A stretch of DNA of 64,000 nucleotides from Algivirga pacifica (GCF_039543525.1 NZ_BAABJX010000043.1:1-64000); one strand, 5' to 3'; positions 36,092 through 44,903 are shown, counted from the first letter of the stretch. The notes: a model not told the origin generated them from the sequence alone. Numbers and translations: made by a program.

Positions 36092-36490
36092 TTTTGTTGA
36101 GAAGTTGAGTAGTCTTTCGGGCTGTTGAGTTTCACCTTCGGTGAGTTGAGTTTTTTCTTTAGTAGAGTTTATTACGGTGAATTGTTTATAAGAAGGGTAA
36201 AGTACTGAACTGGTTCAAGGGTTCAAATTCCGAACGAGGTACGAGTAAGGAATTACTCTTGGACCAAGCGGTTTACTAGATCGGTTAAGGTTGATACGTA
36301 TTACTTTTTAACTAAGGATGTATTTTCTGCTCGTGCGAAGTGAACTGTGATCAAGTCTAGTAAAAAAGAATAGGCTTAATATTTTTATCAAAAAATCAGC
36401 GTAAGAGTTTTCTCCGAAGGTGAAATATAGTCTCAACTCACCGAAGGTGAAACTCAACAGGGCGAAGCCCTACTCAACTTCTCAACAAAA
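36092..36490. repeat. Long-armed inverted repeat, family A
   Basis: The left arm 36092-36150 and the right arm 36432-36490 (about 59 bases each) are nearly perfect complements and contain TTGTTGAGAAGTTGAGTAG, a TTTCGGGC/GCGAAGCC side palindrome and TTCACCTTCGGTGAGTTGAG. The 280-bp loop has no credible ORF, only short direct and inverted motifs such as GGTTCAAGGGTTCAAATTCC. This fills the gene-free interval between the Dabb gene and the tRNA array. Confidence 0.8.
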
Positions 36491-36521
36491 AAAAGCCACC
36501 CGAATAAGATTCAGATGGCTT
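36487..36521 (-). terminator. Terminator of the tRNA array
   Basis: On the minus strand AAGCCATCTG pairs with CGGGTGGCTT (two G-U pairs) and is followed by eight T residues. It lies 35 bp past the last tRNA-Pro and should end a single transcript carrying all seven tRNAs. Confidence 0.8.
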
Positions 36522-36555
36522 TCCATGGAGTTACTCACACTCCCTACGAAATAAG

Positions 36556-36630
36556 TCGGGGTGGCAGGATTCGAACCTGCGACCCCCTGGTCCCAAACCA
36601 GGTGCGCTAACCGGGCTGCGCTACACCCCG
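36556..36630 (-). tRNA. tRNA-Pro (anticodon TGG)
   Basis: 75 bases. The minus strand reads CGGGGTGTAGCGCAGCC with anticodon loop TTTGGGA and T arm GGTTCGAATCC, ending CACCCCGA. CCA is not encoded. Last of four identical copies in the transcript. Confidence 0.97.
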
Positions 36631-36673
36631 TATTCTGAATTAAATCACAGAAATTACTTTCTAATGAAAGTAG

Positions 36674-36747
36674 TGATCCGGCCAGGACTCGAACCTGGAA
36701 CCTTCTGCTTAGAAGGCAGAAGCTCTATCCAGTTGAGCTACCGGACC
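36674..36747 (-). tRNA. tRNA-Arg (anticodon TCT)
   Basis: 74 bases. The acceptor GGTCCGG pairs with CCGGATC (one G-U), the anticodon loop is CTTCTAA, the T arm GGTTCGAGTCC, and the discriminator A. CCA is not encoded. It reads AGA codons. Confidence 0.97.
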
Positions 36748-36813
36748 ATTTGGCTTCTTTGTTAATTCAGAATAGATTTTATTTCCGAGCAAATTCTCTT
36801 TTCAGAGAAATGG

Positions 36814-36888
36814 TCGGGGTGGCAGGATTCGAACCTGCGACCCCCTGGTCCCAAACCAGGTGCGCTAACCGGGCTGCGCTACACCCCG
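36814..36888 (-). tRNA. tRNA-Pro (anticodon TGG)
   Basis: Sequence identical to the 36556 copy, but here the three bases after the discriminator spell CCA (TGG at 36811-36813 on the plus strand). Confidence 0.97.
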
Positions 36889-36946
36889 AGCTCCAAATAA
36901 ATAAGAATACCTTTGATGCCATTAAACAGTATTAATGACCCTATAG

Positions 36947-37020
36947 TGATCCGGCCAGGACTCGAACCTGGAACCTTCTGCTTAGAAGGCAGAAGCTCTA
37001 TCCAGTTGAGCTACCGGACC
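36947..37020 (-). tRNA. tRNA-Arg (anticodon TCT)
   Basis: Identical to the 36674 copy, including the anticodon loop CTTCTAA. The spacer to the neighbouring tRNA-Pro genes is different, so identity is confined to the tRNA body. Confidence 0.97.
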
Positions 37021-37088
37021 AAAAGCCTCTATCTTATTTGGAGCTGGAAAATTGATCAGTACAATTATTTTTCATAGTTGAAAAATGG

Positions 37089-37163
37089 TCGGGGTGGCAG
37101 GATTCGAACCTGCGACCCCCTGGTCCCAAACCAGGTGCGCTAACCGGGCTGCGCTACACCCCG
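37089..37163 (-). tRNA. tRNA-Pro (anticodon TGG)
   Basis: Identical tRNA body to the other proline copies, and CCA is again encoded (TGG at 37086-37088 on the plus strand). Confidence 0.97.
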
Positions 37164-37206
37164 AAGTACTGATTGAAAGAATATAGAATCGTTATCCTAT
37201 ACTAAG

Positions 37207-37280
37207 TGATCCGGCCAGGACTCGAACCTGGAACCTTCTGCTTAGAAGGCAGAAGCTCTATCCAGTTGAGCTACCGGACC
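37207..37280 (-). tRNA. tRNA-Arg (anticodon TCT)
   Basis: Third identical tRNA-Arg(TCT). The spacing to flanking proline tRNAs is about 43-50 bases, similar to the other spacers in length but not in sequence. Confidence 0.97.
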
Positions 37281-37330
37281 ATTGCCTTTTCTCACTAAGG
37301 TCTAAAAACGGTCTTTAAAGTTGTTTTTCG

Positions 37331-37405
37331 TCGGGGTGGCAGGATTCGAACCTGCGACCCCCTGGTCCCAAACCAGGTGCGCTAACCGGGCTGCGCTACA
37401 CCCCG
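37331..37405 (-). tRNA. tRNA-Pro (anticodon TGG), promoter-proximal
   Basis: Fourth identical tRNA-Pro and the first in the transcript. Upstream (plus-strand right) lies the AT-rich divergent region shared with the topoisomerase gene. Confidence 0.97.
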
Positions 37406-37761
37406 AAAAACTGTTTTTCAGACGCCCTTTTGAAAATTGCTCTGCAAAGGTAAGGGTCTTTTTCAAAGTCGCAAAACTTTTTTCAAAAAAAATATAAAAA
37501 AATGAACTTATCTTAGAATGCTTATCTTTTAAACATATAGAGAATATGAATGTTTATTTTTGTAACTTTTAAAGGAACTCTTATTTTTGTCAGGCAAACA
37601 GTCTGTGAAGCCATTGAAAACTCACAAAATGGGCTAACTTTGGGCTATAGGTGGGTGTGCTCTTCCCTTTTATAAGAGTAATTTTTTTAAGATGCTTAAT
37701 TTTCAAGCATTTAGCTTTTCTGAAAATCGAACTATTATTTGTGTTATAGAACTGAATAAAG
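37406..37761 (+). promoter_or_regulatory. Divergent region with two candidate promoters for the topoisomerase gene
   Basis: On the plus strand TTTG (37559-37562), a 19-base spacer and TATTTTTG (37582-37589) match the Bacteroidota -33/-7 consensus. A second set is TTG (37614-37616), 18 bases and TAACTTTG (37635-37642). Either would give a leader of roughly 110-165 bases. The left part presumably holds the tRNA promoter. No ORF is present. Confidence 0.45.
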
Positions 37762-40344
37762 GTGGAGAACGAACTGAATACCAATGAGCACCATGAAAGT
37801 GGTACCCTGCACGTTTCCAATATGTATGAGAACTGGTTCTTGGATTATGCATCTTATGTAATCCTGGAAAGAGCGGTTCCTTCGGTGTATGATGGCTTGA
37901 AGCCTGTGCAACGTCGTATTATGCATGCCATGAAGGAAATGGATGACGGGCGTTTTAATAAAGTGGCCAATATTATTGGTAGTACCATGCAGTATCACCC
38001 ACATGGAGATGCCGCTATTGGAGATGCTATCGTGAATATGGGGCAAAAAAATCTCCTGATTGAGACGCAAGGAAACTGGGGTGATGTACGTACGGGGGAT
38101 AGTGCGGCTGCTCCTCGTTATATAGAGGCAAGATTATCCAAGTTTGCGTTGGATGTAGTCTTTAACCCTAAGACAACGGATTGGCAACAGTCTTATGATG
38201 GGCGAAAGCGAGAGCCTATAAACTTACCCGTTAAGTTTCCGTTGCTATTGGCGCAAGGAGTAGAGGGTATTGCCGTGGGATTGGCAACCAAGATTATGCC
38301 TCATAATGTGCAAGAGTTGTTGAAAGCTTCTATTGATCTTTTAAGAGGTAAGAACGTACAATTATACCCTGACTTCCCAACAGGAGGTATGGCAGACTTC
38401 TCCAATTATAATGGAGGGCAGAAAGGAGGAAAGATACGTGTGCGAGCACGTATGGAAGTGGTAGATAATAAAACGATCCTAATTAAGGAGATACCATATT
38501 CAACGACAACTTCCAGTTTGATTGACTCCATCATCAAGGCAAATGATCAAGGGAAAATCAAGATCAAGAAGGTAGTGGATAATACTGCTGCAGAAGTAGA
38601 AATAGAAATTTCGCTTGGGGCAGGACAATCGCCGGATGTAACGATAGCTGCCTTGTATGCCTTTACAGATTGTGAAGTGTCAATCTCTCCGAATGCCTGT
38701 GTGATTATTGATGAAACACCGCATTTCTTGCCTGTAGAAGAGGTGTTGAAGTTTAATACGCAGAATACATTAGAGTTACTGCAGAAGGAACTGGAGATTC
38801 AGAAGGCTGAGTTGTTGGAGAAAATACTATTCTCATCATTGGAGAAGATCTTTATCGAGAATCGTATTTATCGTGATATTGAGGAGTGTGAGACTTGGGA
38901 GGCCGTACTGAAAACCATTGACAAAGGACTGGATCCTTATAAGAAAGATTTCTATCGTGAGATCAAAGAGGAGGATATCGTTCGTCTGACAGAAATTAAG
39001 ATCAAGCGTATTTCCAAGTTTGATACCTTTAAGGCCGATGAGCTATTGAAGGGAATGCAAGGAGAGCTGGAAGAGGTTGAGGAGCACTTGCAAAACCTAG
39101 TGGATTATGCGATTGATTACTTCAAAAATATTCTGAAGAAATATGGTAAGGACTTTGATCGTCAGACGGAGATTACCAGCTTCGATACCATTCAAGCGGC
39201 TAAGGTAGCTGCCAATAATGCCAAGCTTTATGTGAATGCAAAAGAAGGTTTTATTGGATATGCCTTGAAGAAAGAAGAAGGGGTAGAGGAAGTCATGGAA
39301 TGTTCTGATATTGATGATATTATCGTATTCAGAAAAGACGGCAAGTATACCATTACCAAAATAGCAGACAAAGTCTTCGTGGGTAAGGACATCATTCATA
39401 CGGAGGTGTATGTTAAGGGAGACGAGCGTAAAGTGTATAATGCGGCTTACGTGGATGGAACTACCGGTGTAGCCCGAGTGAAACGTTTTCAGGTATTGAG
39501 CTTTACAAGAGATCGAGAGTATGATGTCACTAAAGGGACTAAAGGAAGTAAGGTGCTTTACTTTACTGCTAACCCTAACGGGGAGGCAGAGATTGTAGGC
39601 GTAACGCTTTCACCAAATAGTAAAGCCAAGATCAAATCCTTTGAGTATGACTTTGCTGAACTGGAAATCAAAGGAAAGACCTCCCAAGGGAATATTTTGA
39701 CCAAGTATCCTGTGCGTAGGGTATACTTAAAGCAAGAAGGGGTATCTACCTTGCCGGCAGTGGATCTATGGTATGATGAGGCCGTAGGTTTACTGAATAA
39801 AGATGAGAATGGTAAATACCTTGGCAAGTTTAATGATGAGGATAAGATCATAGTATTCTATGATTCAGGAGAATATGAGTTGACTAACTTCGACCTGATC
39901 AACCGTTATGACCCTCGTCGTGTAGTTCTATTAGAGAAGTTCAGACCAGAGAAACCAATTACAGCTGTACACTATGATACGGATAAGCGTGCTTATTATG
40001 TCAAACGCTTTATTGTAGAGACAACCTCTCTAAACAAGAGATTCAAGTACATTACAGATTTCTCAGCTTCTCGTTTATTATTGGTGACTACGCAGCAGAA
40101 TCCTGTCGCAGAGATTGCCTATAAGATAGGTCGCAAGAAAACCAAGACAGAGATGAACCTGAAGTTGTTCGTCGATGTCATGGGATGGAAAGCGTTAGGG
40201 AAAAAGCTACCATACGAAACTTCTGTAGAAGCGACCCTTGTTTCTCCAGATGATGAAATTACTGATGAGGATGGAAAGCGAAAAAAGAAAGAGGTAGAAG
40301 CACCTAAGGGACCTGAAGCCGGAGGAGGTTTAGGGTTGTTTTAA
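37762..40344 (+). CDS. parC: DNA topoisomerase IV subunit A (ParC/GyrA family)
   Basis: An 860-residue type IIA topoisomerase subunit starting at GTG. The winged-helix domain carries the catalytic tyrosine, Tyr120 in AAAPRYIEARL. QYHPHGDAAIG is the quinolone-region motif, then comes the tower/coiled-coil and a C-terminal beta-pinwheel without a GyrA box, ending in a charged tail (EDGKRKKKEVEAPKGPEAGG). The lack of the QRRGGKG-type box favours ParC over GyrA. It works with ParE (not here) to decatenate chromosomes. Confidence 0.88.
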   Translation: MENELNTNEHHESGTLHVSNMYENWFLDYASYVILERAVPSVYDGLKPVQRRIMHAMKEMDDGRFNKVANIIGSTMQYHPHGDAAIGDAIVNMGQKNLLIETQGNWGDVRTGDSAAAPRYIEARLSKFALDVVFNPKTTDWQQSYDGRKREPINLPVKFPLLLAQGVEGIAVGLATKIMPHNVQELLKASIDLLRGKNVQLYPDFPTGGMADFSNYNGGQKGGKIRVRARMEVVDNKTILIKEIPYSTTTSSLIDSIIKANDQGKIKIKKVVDNTAAEVEIEISLGAGQSPDVTIAALYAFTDCEVSISPNACVIIDETPHFLPVEEVLKFNTQNTLELLQKELEIQKAELLEKILFSSLEKIFIENRIYRDIEECETWEAVLKTIDKGLDPYKKDFYREIKEEDIVRLTEIKIKRISKFDTFKADELLKGMQGELEEVEEHLQNLVDYAIDYFKNILKKYGKDFDRQTEITSFDTIQAAKVAANNAKLYVNAKEGFIGYALKKEEGVEEVMECSDIDDIIVFRKDGKYTITKIADKVFVGKDIIHTEVYVKGDERKVYNAAYVDGTTGVARVKRFQVLSFTRDREYDVTKGTKGSKVLYFTANPNGEAEIVGVTLSPNSKAKIKSFEYDFAELEIKGKTSQGNILTKYPVRRVYLKQEGVSTLPAVDLWYDEAVGLLNKDENGKYLGKFNDEDKIIVFYDSGEYELTNFDLINRYDPRRVVLLEKFRPEKPITAVHYDTDKRAYYVKRFIVETTSLNKRFKYITDFSASRLLLVTTQQNPVAEIAYKIGRKKTKTEMNLKLFVDVMGWKALGKKLPYETSVEATLVSPDDEITDEDGKRKKKEVEAPKGPEAGGGLGLF

Positions 40345-40368
40345 GGTATGATAAATTATTGTAAGAGA

Positions 40369-40399
40369 AGCCTGGGTGTTGATATGCCCAGGCTTTTTT
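40369..40399 (+). terminator. Terminator of the topoisomerase gene
   Basis: AGCCTGGG (40369-40376) pairs with CCCAGGCT (40387-40394) around a 10-base loop and runs into six T residues, 25 bp after the stop codon. Confidence 0.88.
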
Positions 40400-40459
40400 G
40401 TTGAGGGGAGAAGTGGTACCATAACTATCCGAATTTAATGAAGAATGAAGAATTATGGG

Positions 40460-40572
40460 ATACTGGTCGTAGCGTTCCGCACGTCATGTAATGATACGAC
40501 CCGACACTGGTCTTAGGCTCCTGCCTAAGACCTAAAAGCGCTTTCGGCGAGCGTCCACGCTCGTTTTTATAT
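40460..40572. repeat. GAGCGTGGACGCTC-type palindromic repeat
   Basis: Contains ACTGGTCTTAGGCTCCTGCCTAAGACC, then AAAGCGCTTTCGGCGAGCG and CGAGCGTCCACGCTCG. The order and wording are the reverse complement of the repeats at about 27600-27690 and 56965-57040. Shorter versions are at 58550-58615 and 61680-61805. It marks the left edge of the accessory island. Confidence 0.7.
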
Positions 40573-40639
40573 GTTTTACTTTGACTAGGTATAGCAGTAA
40601 CTACCTTTTGACAAGATTAGAGACAGTAGATGTAGTGAT

Positions 40640-41155
40640 TTACGTTTTTTTATTACGATGATAGGTAGAGGAGGTTTCTAGTTGAATCATCAGGTTCTCT
40701 TCATCTATAGCGCTTACTATTAGCTCAAAAACTTGATTAGGATACATTCTTTTATAACCAAATTCCGCAAGGCAATCTTCATAATTACCAATTCCATTGA
40801 AAGCCTCTTCACAATCAAAAATGACTCCTTGAGGGTAGAAGCAGAGGACACGAGCTTTTACCCTTTTACCTTTGTAGAAAGTTGTTTTTATCCTCTTGAG
40901 GTGAGTAGTAAGATTCTTGTTTACCTTTTTCCACGTAGAAATAAATTCTTCTGTTGAAATTTCTTCCAACTCGTCAAGGACTTCTTCAAAACTTCCTTCA
41001 GGTAGAAAATAGGGGTCATCTTGACTGATTTTGTTCGTTGAAAAGGCTTCCTTTTCTCCAAGGAAAATTGCTCGATAGCAAAAATATTCATCGTCAAGCT
41101 CAAGGAGATTGGTGACTCGATCTTCCTCTTCCCAGATATATTTATAGTACTTCAT
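40640..41155 (-). CDS. Hypothetical protein, left end of the immunity-like island
   Basis: A 171-residue acidic cytoplasmic protein. The first half (LELDDEYFCYRAIFLG...) is Glu/Asp-rich; the second half is beta-rich and includes KRVKARVLCFYPQGVIFDCEEAFNGIGNYEDC, which resembles an S1-like or SH3-like strand order, though I would not name it. Size, acidity and company of other small unlinked genes are what one sees in orphan immunity arrays. Function unknown. Confidence 0.5.
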   Translation of the reverse strand: MKYYKYIWEEEDRVTNLLELDDEYFCYRAIFLGEKEAFSTNKISQDDPYFLPEGSFEEVLDELEEISTEEFISTWKKVNKNLTTHLKRIKTTFYKGKRVKARVLCFYPQGVIFDCEEAFNGIGNYEDCLAEFGYKRMYPNQVFELIVSAIDEENLMIQLETSSTYHRNKKT

Positions 41156-41216
41156 CTTGGTATTCAGGATCTATGAAATAAGGGGGGTACACTAAATTAA
41201 GGAGCGTGAGTTGTTG

Positions 41217-41636
41217 TTATTTATAATCAACTATTAATGGCAGCACTCTAAGTGTCGGTACTTTTTCACCTTTACATATTCCTGGATTCCATTTGGAGGT
41301 ACTTATTATGCCTTTTAATTGTTCATCTAAATTTGTTCCCTCAATTTTTTTAATTGTTCTCAAATCGGTGACGTTTCCAGTTGTTTCAACGATAAAAGCG
41401 ATCACTATTTTGGACTCGGTAGGTGTGAAGTGCTTAGGGACTTTTAAAGTCTTCCATATTTTCAAAAAAAGTTTGTTCATTCCACCTATAACTTGGGGTT
41501 CAATATCCACTGATTTAAACACTATGCGATTGGTTAGTGTATCGACACTTGATAAACAGTGAGATATACTATCTTGAGCCAGGGTAGGGCCTGTCCAAAA
41601 AATTGAGATGAGGCTTAGAAGTAATATGTATCTCAT
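41217..41636 (-). CDS. Secreted TonB C-terminal-like protein
   Basis: A 139-residue protein with a signal peptide (1-20, ending TLAQ) followed by a stand-alone domain like the TonB C-terminus: PQVIGGMNKLFLKI, a VPK segment, then IVIAFIVETTGNVTDLRTIKKIEGTNLDEQLKGII and a closing strand. In Bacteroidota such domains occur on energy-transducing TonB proteins and on soluble periplasmic proteins. No membrane anchor is present, so this is probably the latter. Part of the minus-strand island. Confidence 0.65.
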   Translation of the reverse strand: MRYILLLSLISIFWTGPTLAQDSISHCLSSVDTLTNRIVFKSVDIEPQVIGGMNKLFLKIWKTLKVPKHFTPTESKIVIAFIVETTGNVTDLRTIKKIEGTNLDEQLKGIISTSKWNPGICKGEKVPTLRVLPLIVDYK

Positions 41637-41662
41637 TGTTTTTTTATTTAAAGCACATACAA

Positions 41663-41879
41663 TTAGTCGTTTATTTTTTGAAGGAAACCAGTCTGTAATA
41701 AAAATTGCTGAACTGAATTTATATCTTTCTCACCATCGTATGGTATTAATAATTGTCCTTTCATCTCATCATAATTGGTATAATAAAATGCTGTGAATCG
41801 TCCGATGGGCTTCTTGTTTTTGATGATCCAAACAGCTTCAAAAGTACCGAATCTGTAGTACTCTCTGGTTGTGACCCCG
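41663..41879 (-). pseudogene. 3' remnant of a gene cut by a family C repeat
   Basis: A reading frame without a start begins at the repeat boundary (VGVTTREYYRFGTFEAVWI...) and runs about 70 residues to a TAA at 41663 (ending FLQKIND). Composition is protein-like and the frame is open throughout. The 5' part is missing exactly where the 203-bp repeat starts. I do not recognise the family. Confidence 0.55.
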
Positions 41880-42134
41880 ACCTAGTCAAAGAGTTCAGAT
41901 TTTATCGGCTACCTTTCATGAGAAACCTATAACGCTTCATAGATAAAATCGCTCTTTGACTATTCATCGGCTTGAGAGCTTGAGTAATAAACAGCCACTC
42001 TAAGAGCGATTTTATCTTGTGTCATCAATAGAAACAAAAGACTTTTCAAGTAAGATAAAATCTGAACTCTTAGAGTAGGGGGGAAACAAAAGGCTATTCA
42101 AGTAAGAAAAAATCTGAATGTTTAGAATAGGGGG
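41880..42134. repeat. Double foldback repeat, family C, copy 1, with duplicated tail
   Basis: The 203-bp core (41880-42082) begins ACCTAGTCAAAGAGTTCAG and ends CTCTTAGAGTAGGGGG. The outer stem pairs AGAGTTCAGATTTTATC with its complement near the right end (17 bp). The inner stem pairs GATAAAATCGCTCT with AGAGCGATTTTATC. The copy at 47868 is almost identical. After the core, the last 50 bases occur again in a diverged form (42083-42134). Confidence 0.85.
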
Positions 42135-42145
42135 CCATATGTTAG

Positions 42146-42730
42146 CTATATTTTTTCTAAAAGTTCTTCTAGGTTAAAACTGCTTTCAAAAGTCCTTGAC
42201 GTAATAATGGGCAAATTTGCACTTCGCAAGATATACCTTGCTTCAGCATTTACCTTACCTCTGCTGCATGGAAGGGTTGATTGAAAATATTCATAGGTTT
42301 TGAGCTCTACGATCCAGTAACTCAACCCACACTCATACGAACCTGTTGACTCAATATCCCTCCATTCATTGTTATAATAGACTTGTTTTCTGAGGTCTAG
42401 ATGATTTTCTTCGACAACGATAGATACGGTTGAATCAGTGAGGTTGACAAGTGAAACTTCAATTCCTTTAGTGTACTTGTCATAGAAGATTTCATCCGTA
42501 TCCTTAATTAAAATCTGTAATTTGCTCCTTGTAAAATTGCCTCTCTCTGATTCATCCAGTTTTAGAGGTTCATTGGTATAATGCCATTGGGTGGGTACTT
42601 TGGAGGTAGTATCCACCAACACTCTCTCAATTGAAAATTTCAACGAAGTGGGTTCGAAATACTGAAGGCAGTCCTGTGCAAATGTTATGGATGTCGTTAG
42701 GATGAAAAAGTAGGTGAAGAATACTTTCAT
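42146..42730 (-). CDS. Secreted hypothetical protein
   Basis: A 194-residue protein with a clear signal peptide (1-18, ending TFAQ). The mature part is beta-rich with three cysteines (CLQYF near the start, YECGLSYW and LPCSRG later). Phrases such as VEENHLDLRKQVYYNNEWRDIE and SYWIVELKTYEYFQSTLPCSRG suggest a small periplasmic or surface domain. No family is recognised. Its AT content is higher than flanking housekeeping genes, as for the whole island. Confidence 0.55.
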   Translation of the reverse strand: MKVFFTYFFILTTSITFAQDCLQYFEPTSLKFSIERVLVDTTSKVPTQWHYTNEPLKLDESERGNFTRSKLQILIKDTDEIFYDKYTKGIEVSLVNLTDSTVSIVVEENHLDLRKQVYYNNEWRDIESTGSYECGLSYWIVELKTYEYFQSTLPCSRGKVNAEARYILRSANLPIITSRTFESSFNLEELLEKI

Positions 42731-42757
42731 AGGTTATACTCTTTTCTCTAAATAACA

Positions 42758-43492
42758 TTAACTTCTAAAAACTCCTCTAACTTTTTCTGTCCAATTTGTT
42801 CGTGTTCCTAAGTAAATAATGAGAGTGCCAATCGTTAGAAGAAGGAAAAAGCCAAATCGGCTCTTGTAAGAGGTATAAGCCATGTCAATTTCTGTTTTAT
42901 CTCTAATATCTAGTTTAAAGAAATCTGGACCATACCTCATTTTATTTTTAGACACCCATATCGTTACAGGAGTTTCTTCAGTTAATTCTCTTGATAGGGA
43001 CTCATAATATTGATGATACATATTTTGCTCAATATTTTCGAACATATGAAATGTGGAGGGGTGTTCAAAAAGCTTGATTTCAAGGGTAGCCTTATTGCTG
43101 AAATGTTCACTTCCAAACCTACCTGTAGATGATATCCGTTCAACAAATGTTTTTGAATACTCTATTTTTCCTTTGATGGGAATCAATGAGGATTCTGTCA
43201 CTAAGAGCGCATCATAATTAAAGTAAATCCCGATACTAATTATTATTACTCCCATACTAATCATTTGCCATTTAGCATCACTTTTTTCCGATTTGGACAT
43301 CTGATATCTTGGCTGTTCAGGTCTAATAATCGGTTTTTTTAGTTTAGTTACAGGTGCCAGATTCCGTCGTTCTAATTCCCAAAAAGCAGCTTGCTTAGCT
43401 TCATAAACATATTGTTGGCTAATAAGGATGGCTTGAAGCTCTGGTTCAGGTTTATTTTTAAAGTGCTGTGAGAATCTATTACTTTTCTTCAT
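42758..43492 (-). CDS. Two-helix membrane hypothetical protein
   Basis: A 244-residue protein with an N-terminal cytoplasmic part (QAILISQQYVYEAKQAAFWELERRNL), a membrane helix (about 72-90), an extracytoplasmic segment of about 120 residues and a second helix (about 212-232). The arrangement is like membrane proteins that accompany toxin-immunity islands, but there is no diagnostic motif. It lies 27 bp upstream of the secreted protein gene and may be in the same transcript. Confidence 0.5.
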   Translation of the reverse strand: MKKSNRFSQHFKNKPEPELQAILISQQYVYEAKQAAFWELERRNLAPVTKLKKPIIRPEQPRYQMSKSEKSDAKWQMISMGVIIISIGIYFNYDALLVTESSLIPIKGKIEYSKTFVERISSTGRFGSEHFSNKATLEIKLFEHPSTFHMFENIEQNMYHQYYESLSRELTEETPVTIWVSKNKMRYGPDFFKLDIRDKTEIDMAYTSYKSRFGFFLLLTIGTLIIYLGTRTNWTEKVRGVFRS

Positions 43493-43498
43493 AAAGTT

Positions 43499-43632
43499 TT
43501 ATAGGCTTTGGATCTTATTTTGATAAGTTCGTAGTCTCCTTTTAGGCAACTTCTTGCAATTATCAACCTTCTTAGGAGTGAGTGTATCTAACATAAACTG
43601 CTTGGCCTTACCAATTCCTCCTTGGTATTCTA
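43499..43632 (-). pseudogene. 3' remnant of a gene cut by a family C repeat
   Basis: An open frame beginning at the repeat junction (LEYQGGIGKAKQFMLDTLTPKK) continues to a TAA at 43499, about 43 residues, ending TYQNKIQSL. No start codon exists upstream because the diverged repeat copy begins there. This is the second gene tail in the island found next to this repeat. Confidence 0.5.
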
Positions 43633-43712
43633 ACCTAGTCAAAGTGTTCAGATTTTATTCACTATTTTTCATTAGAAAGCCATAAAACTCCATAGATAAA
43701 ATTATTCTTTTA
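43633..43712. repeat. Family C repeat, diverged left part
   Basis: Begins ACCTAGTCAAAGTGTTCAG and follows the first 80 or so bases of the 203-bp family with about 25 per cent difference, including CATAGATAAAAT. It ends at the stop codon of the next gene and is missing the right half. Confidence 0.65.
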
Positions 43713-44144
43713 TTATTTATTTTCCTCTCTTGTAGCTGGTTCGTATTGACTTAGCGCTATGGTAAGATTTAAGTTGCCAGCGAGTTTTAAAAGTTCAGGT
43801 TCAAATCGGTCAGTTTGCCTGCCAACATCAAACATTCTAGTATAAATACCAAAATCAAGAGTAGCGGATTCACTTTCTAAAAGGCCAAATTTGGGTAATT
43901 TTAGCAGCTTATCGTAGTTATCGATCATGAATTTTATGGCATCAGATTTCTGAATGTGGAACTCATCAAAATCAGCAGCACTAATGTCAATGTTACAACC
44001 GCTGGTTGTGTAAAGAGATTCATGTTTTCTTTTTGGTGTTACAAGTTCTCCTGAATGCCAGACTTTATAAGGCTCAAGTAATGTGACTTCCAAGAATTGG
44101 TCTACCTTAAAGTTGACACCTTCTATTCTAAGTATACAACTCAT
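43713..44144 (-). CDS. Small cytoplasmic hypothetical protein
   Basis: A 143-residue protein. It starts with strands (CILRIEGVNFKVDQFLE), has one long helix (KSDAIKFMIDNYDKLLKLP) and ends LNLTIALSQYEP. The shape resembles proteins often annotated only as hypothetical next to Rhs or CDI genes, hence a possible immunity protein, which is inference. It lies 28 bp downstream of the 149-residue gene on the same strand. Confidence 0.5.
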   Translation of the reverse strand: MSCILRIEGVNFKVDQFLEVTLLEPYKVWHSGELVTPKRKHESLYTTSGCNIDISAADFDEFHIQKSDAIKFMIDNYDKLLKLPKFGLLESESATLDFGIYTRMFDVGRQTDRFEPELLKLAGNLNLTIALSQYEPATREENK

Positions 44145-44172
44145 GTTCTAATGTTTGTTGGTTATGATGTTT

Positions 44173-44622
44173 TTATGTCCAATATGCTCCATCCCAAGGT
44201 TCGGAAAATGCGATCGTACTGCTAGGTTGCAGTTCGATCATTTCCGACTCATGGTTAGGAATTAACCCAAACTTGTATCCATTAATTTCAACCTCGAAAG
44301 GTTTAATTTCAATGTCGTGGTATTCGACACCTTTCAGGCTAGAAACCAATTGTTCAATCTTTATATCTGTGTCAAATTTTAGAGCATCAGTTGTTCCAGC
44401 AAATTCATGTTTAACTTCTTGGAAATTGCCTTCGCTATCAAATAAGTATAGTACCGCATATTCTCTTCGATATTGTTGCCAATTCTCATATGGAGAAATG
44501 TCTCTTTTTGTTATCACAAAGGTTTCATAGCCCCAAAATTGCTTTCCGTCTTCATATGTTCCGATATAATGGGTGTGATAATCTTCTAATCGTTCTATTG
44601 GGATCTTTTTAGGGAACTTCAT
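44173..44622 (-). CDS. Small hypothetical protein, immunity-like
   Basis: A 149-residue cytoplasmic protein beginning MKFPKKIPIERLEDYHTHYIG, with an ending rich in conserved-looking residues (KFGLIPNHESEMIELQPSSTIAFSEPWDG). I have a weak memory of this C-terminal phrase in proteins beside polymorphic toxin genes. Its start codon overlaps the stop of the upstream 94-residue gene by four bases (ATGA), so the two are translationally coupled. Confidence 0.5.
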   Translation of the reverse strand: MKFPKKIPIERLEDYHTHYIGTYEDGKQFWGYETFVITKRDISPYENWQQYRREYAVLYLFDSEGNFQEVKHEFAGTTDALKFDTDIKIEQLVSSLKGVEYHDIEIKPFEVEINGYKFGLIPNHESEMIELQPSSTIAFSEPWDGAYWT

Positions 44623-44903
44623 TTTTTAAATTTCTTTACTGGAGGAATTCCTTCCGACTTAAATTTTTCAATTGCTTTATTCCAAAAGCTTATCATACCG
44701 TTATCAATAGGGGCCTTTCGCCTGTTTCCTGTTTCATTTCCATCCATGTGTCCTAATTCATTGAACTCAACAGGTTCAGAAGCACTGAGGATATCACTGA
44801 TATCAAAAGCTCCTTCAGATAGGTCATAATGTTCTTTTAAAAAGTACCACATTACCCAAAAAGCTTCCTCTGTTGTAAGATTGCCATCTTTAAATTTAGT
44901 CAT
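44619..44903 (-). CDS. Small hypothetical protein, coupled to the next gene
   Basis: A 94-residue acidic helical protein (TTEEAFWVMWYFLKEHYDLSEGAFDISDILSA). Its size and helical first half resemble CDI-type immunity proteins, but there is no decisive motif. The coding end overlaps the following gene's start by four bases. Part of the minus-strand island. Confidence 0.5.
   Translation of the reverse strand: MTKFKDGNLTTEEAFWVMWYFLKEHYDLSEGAFDISDILSASEPVEFNELGHMDGNETGNRRKAPIDNGMISFWNKAIEKFKSEGIPPVKKFKK

Noticed and set aside
36750..36935. A 61-residue ORF across a tRNA-Pro gene (contains VGVAGFEPATPWSQ)
   Set aside because: It is the well-known false translation of the antisense strand of tRNA-Pro; no protein is expected.
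36556..37405. Regular repeats of about 130 bp resembling a CRISPR array
   Set aside because: The repeats are tRNA genes with full cloverleafs; spacers are variable but no cas genes or short repeats exist.
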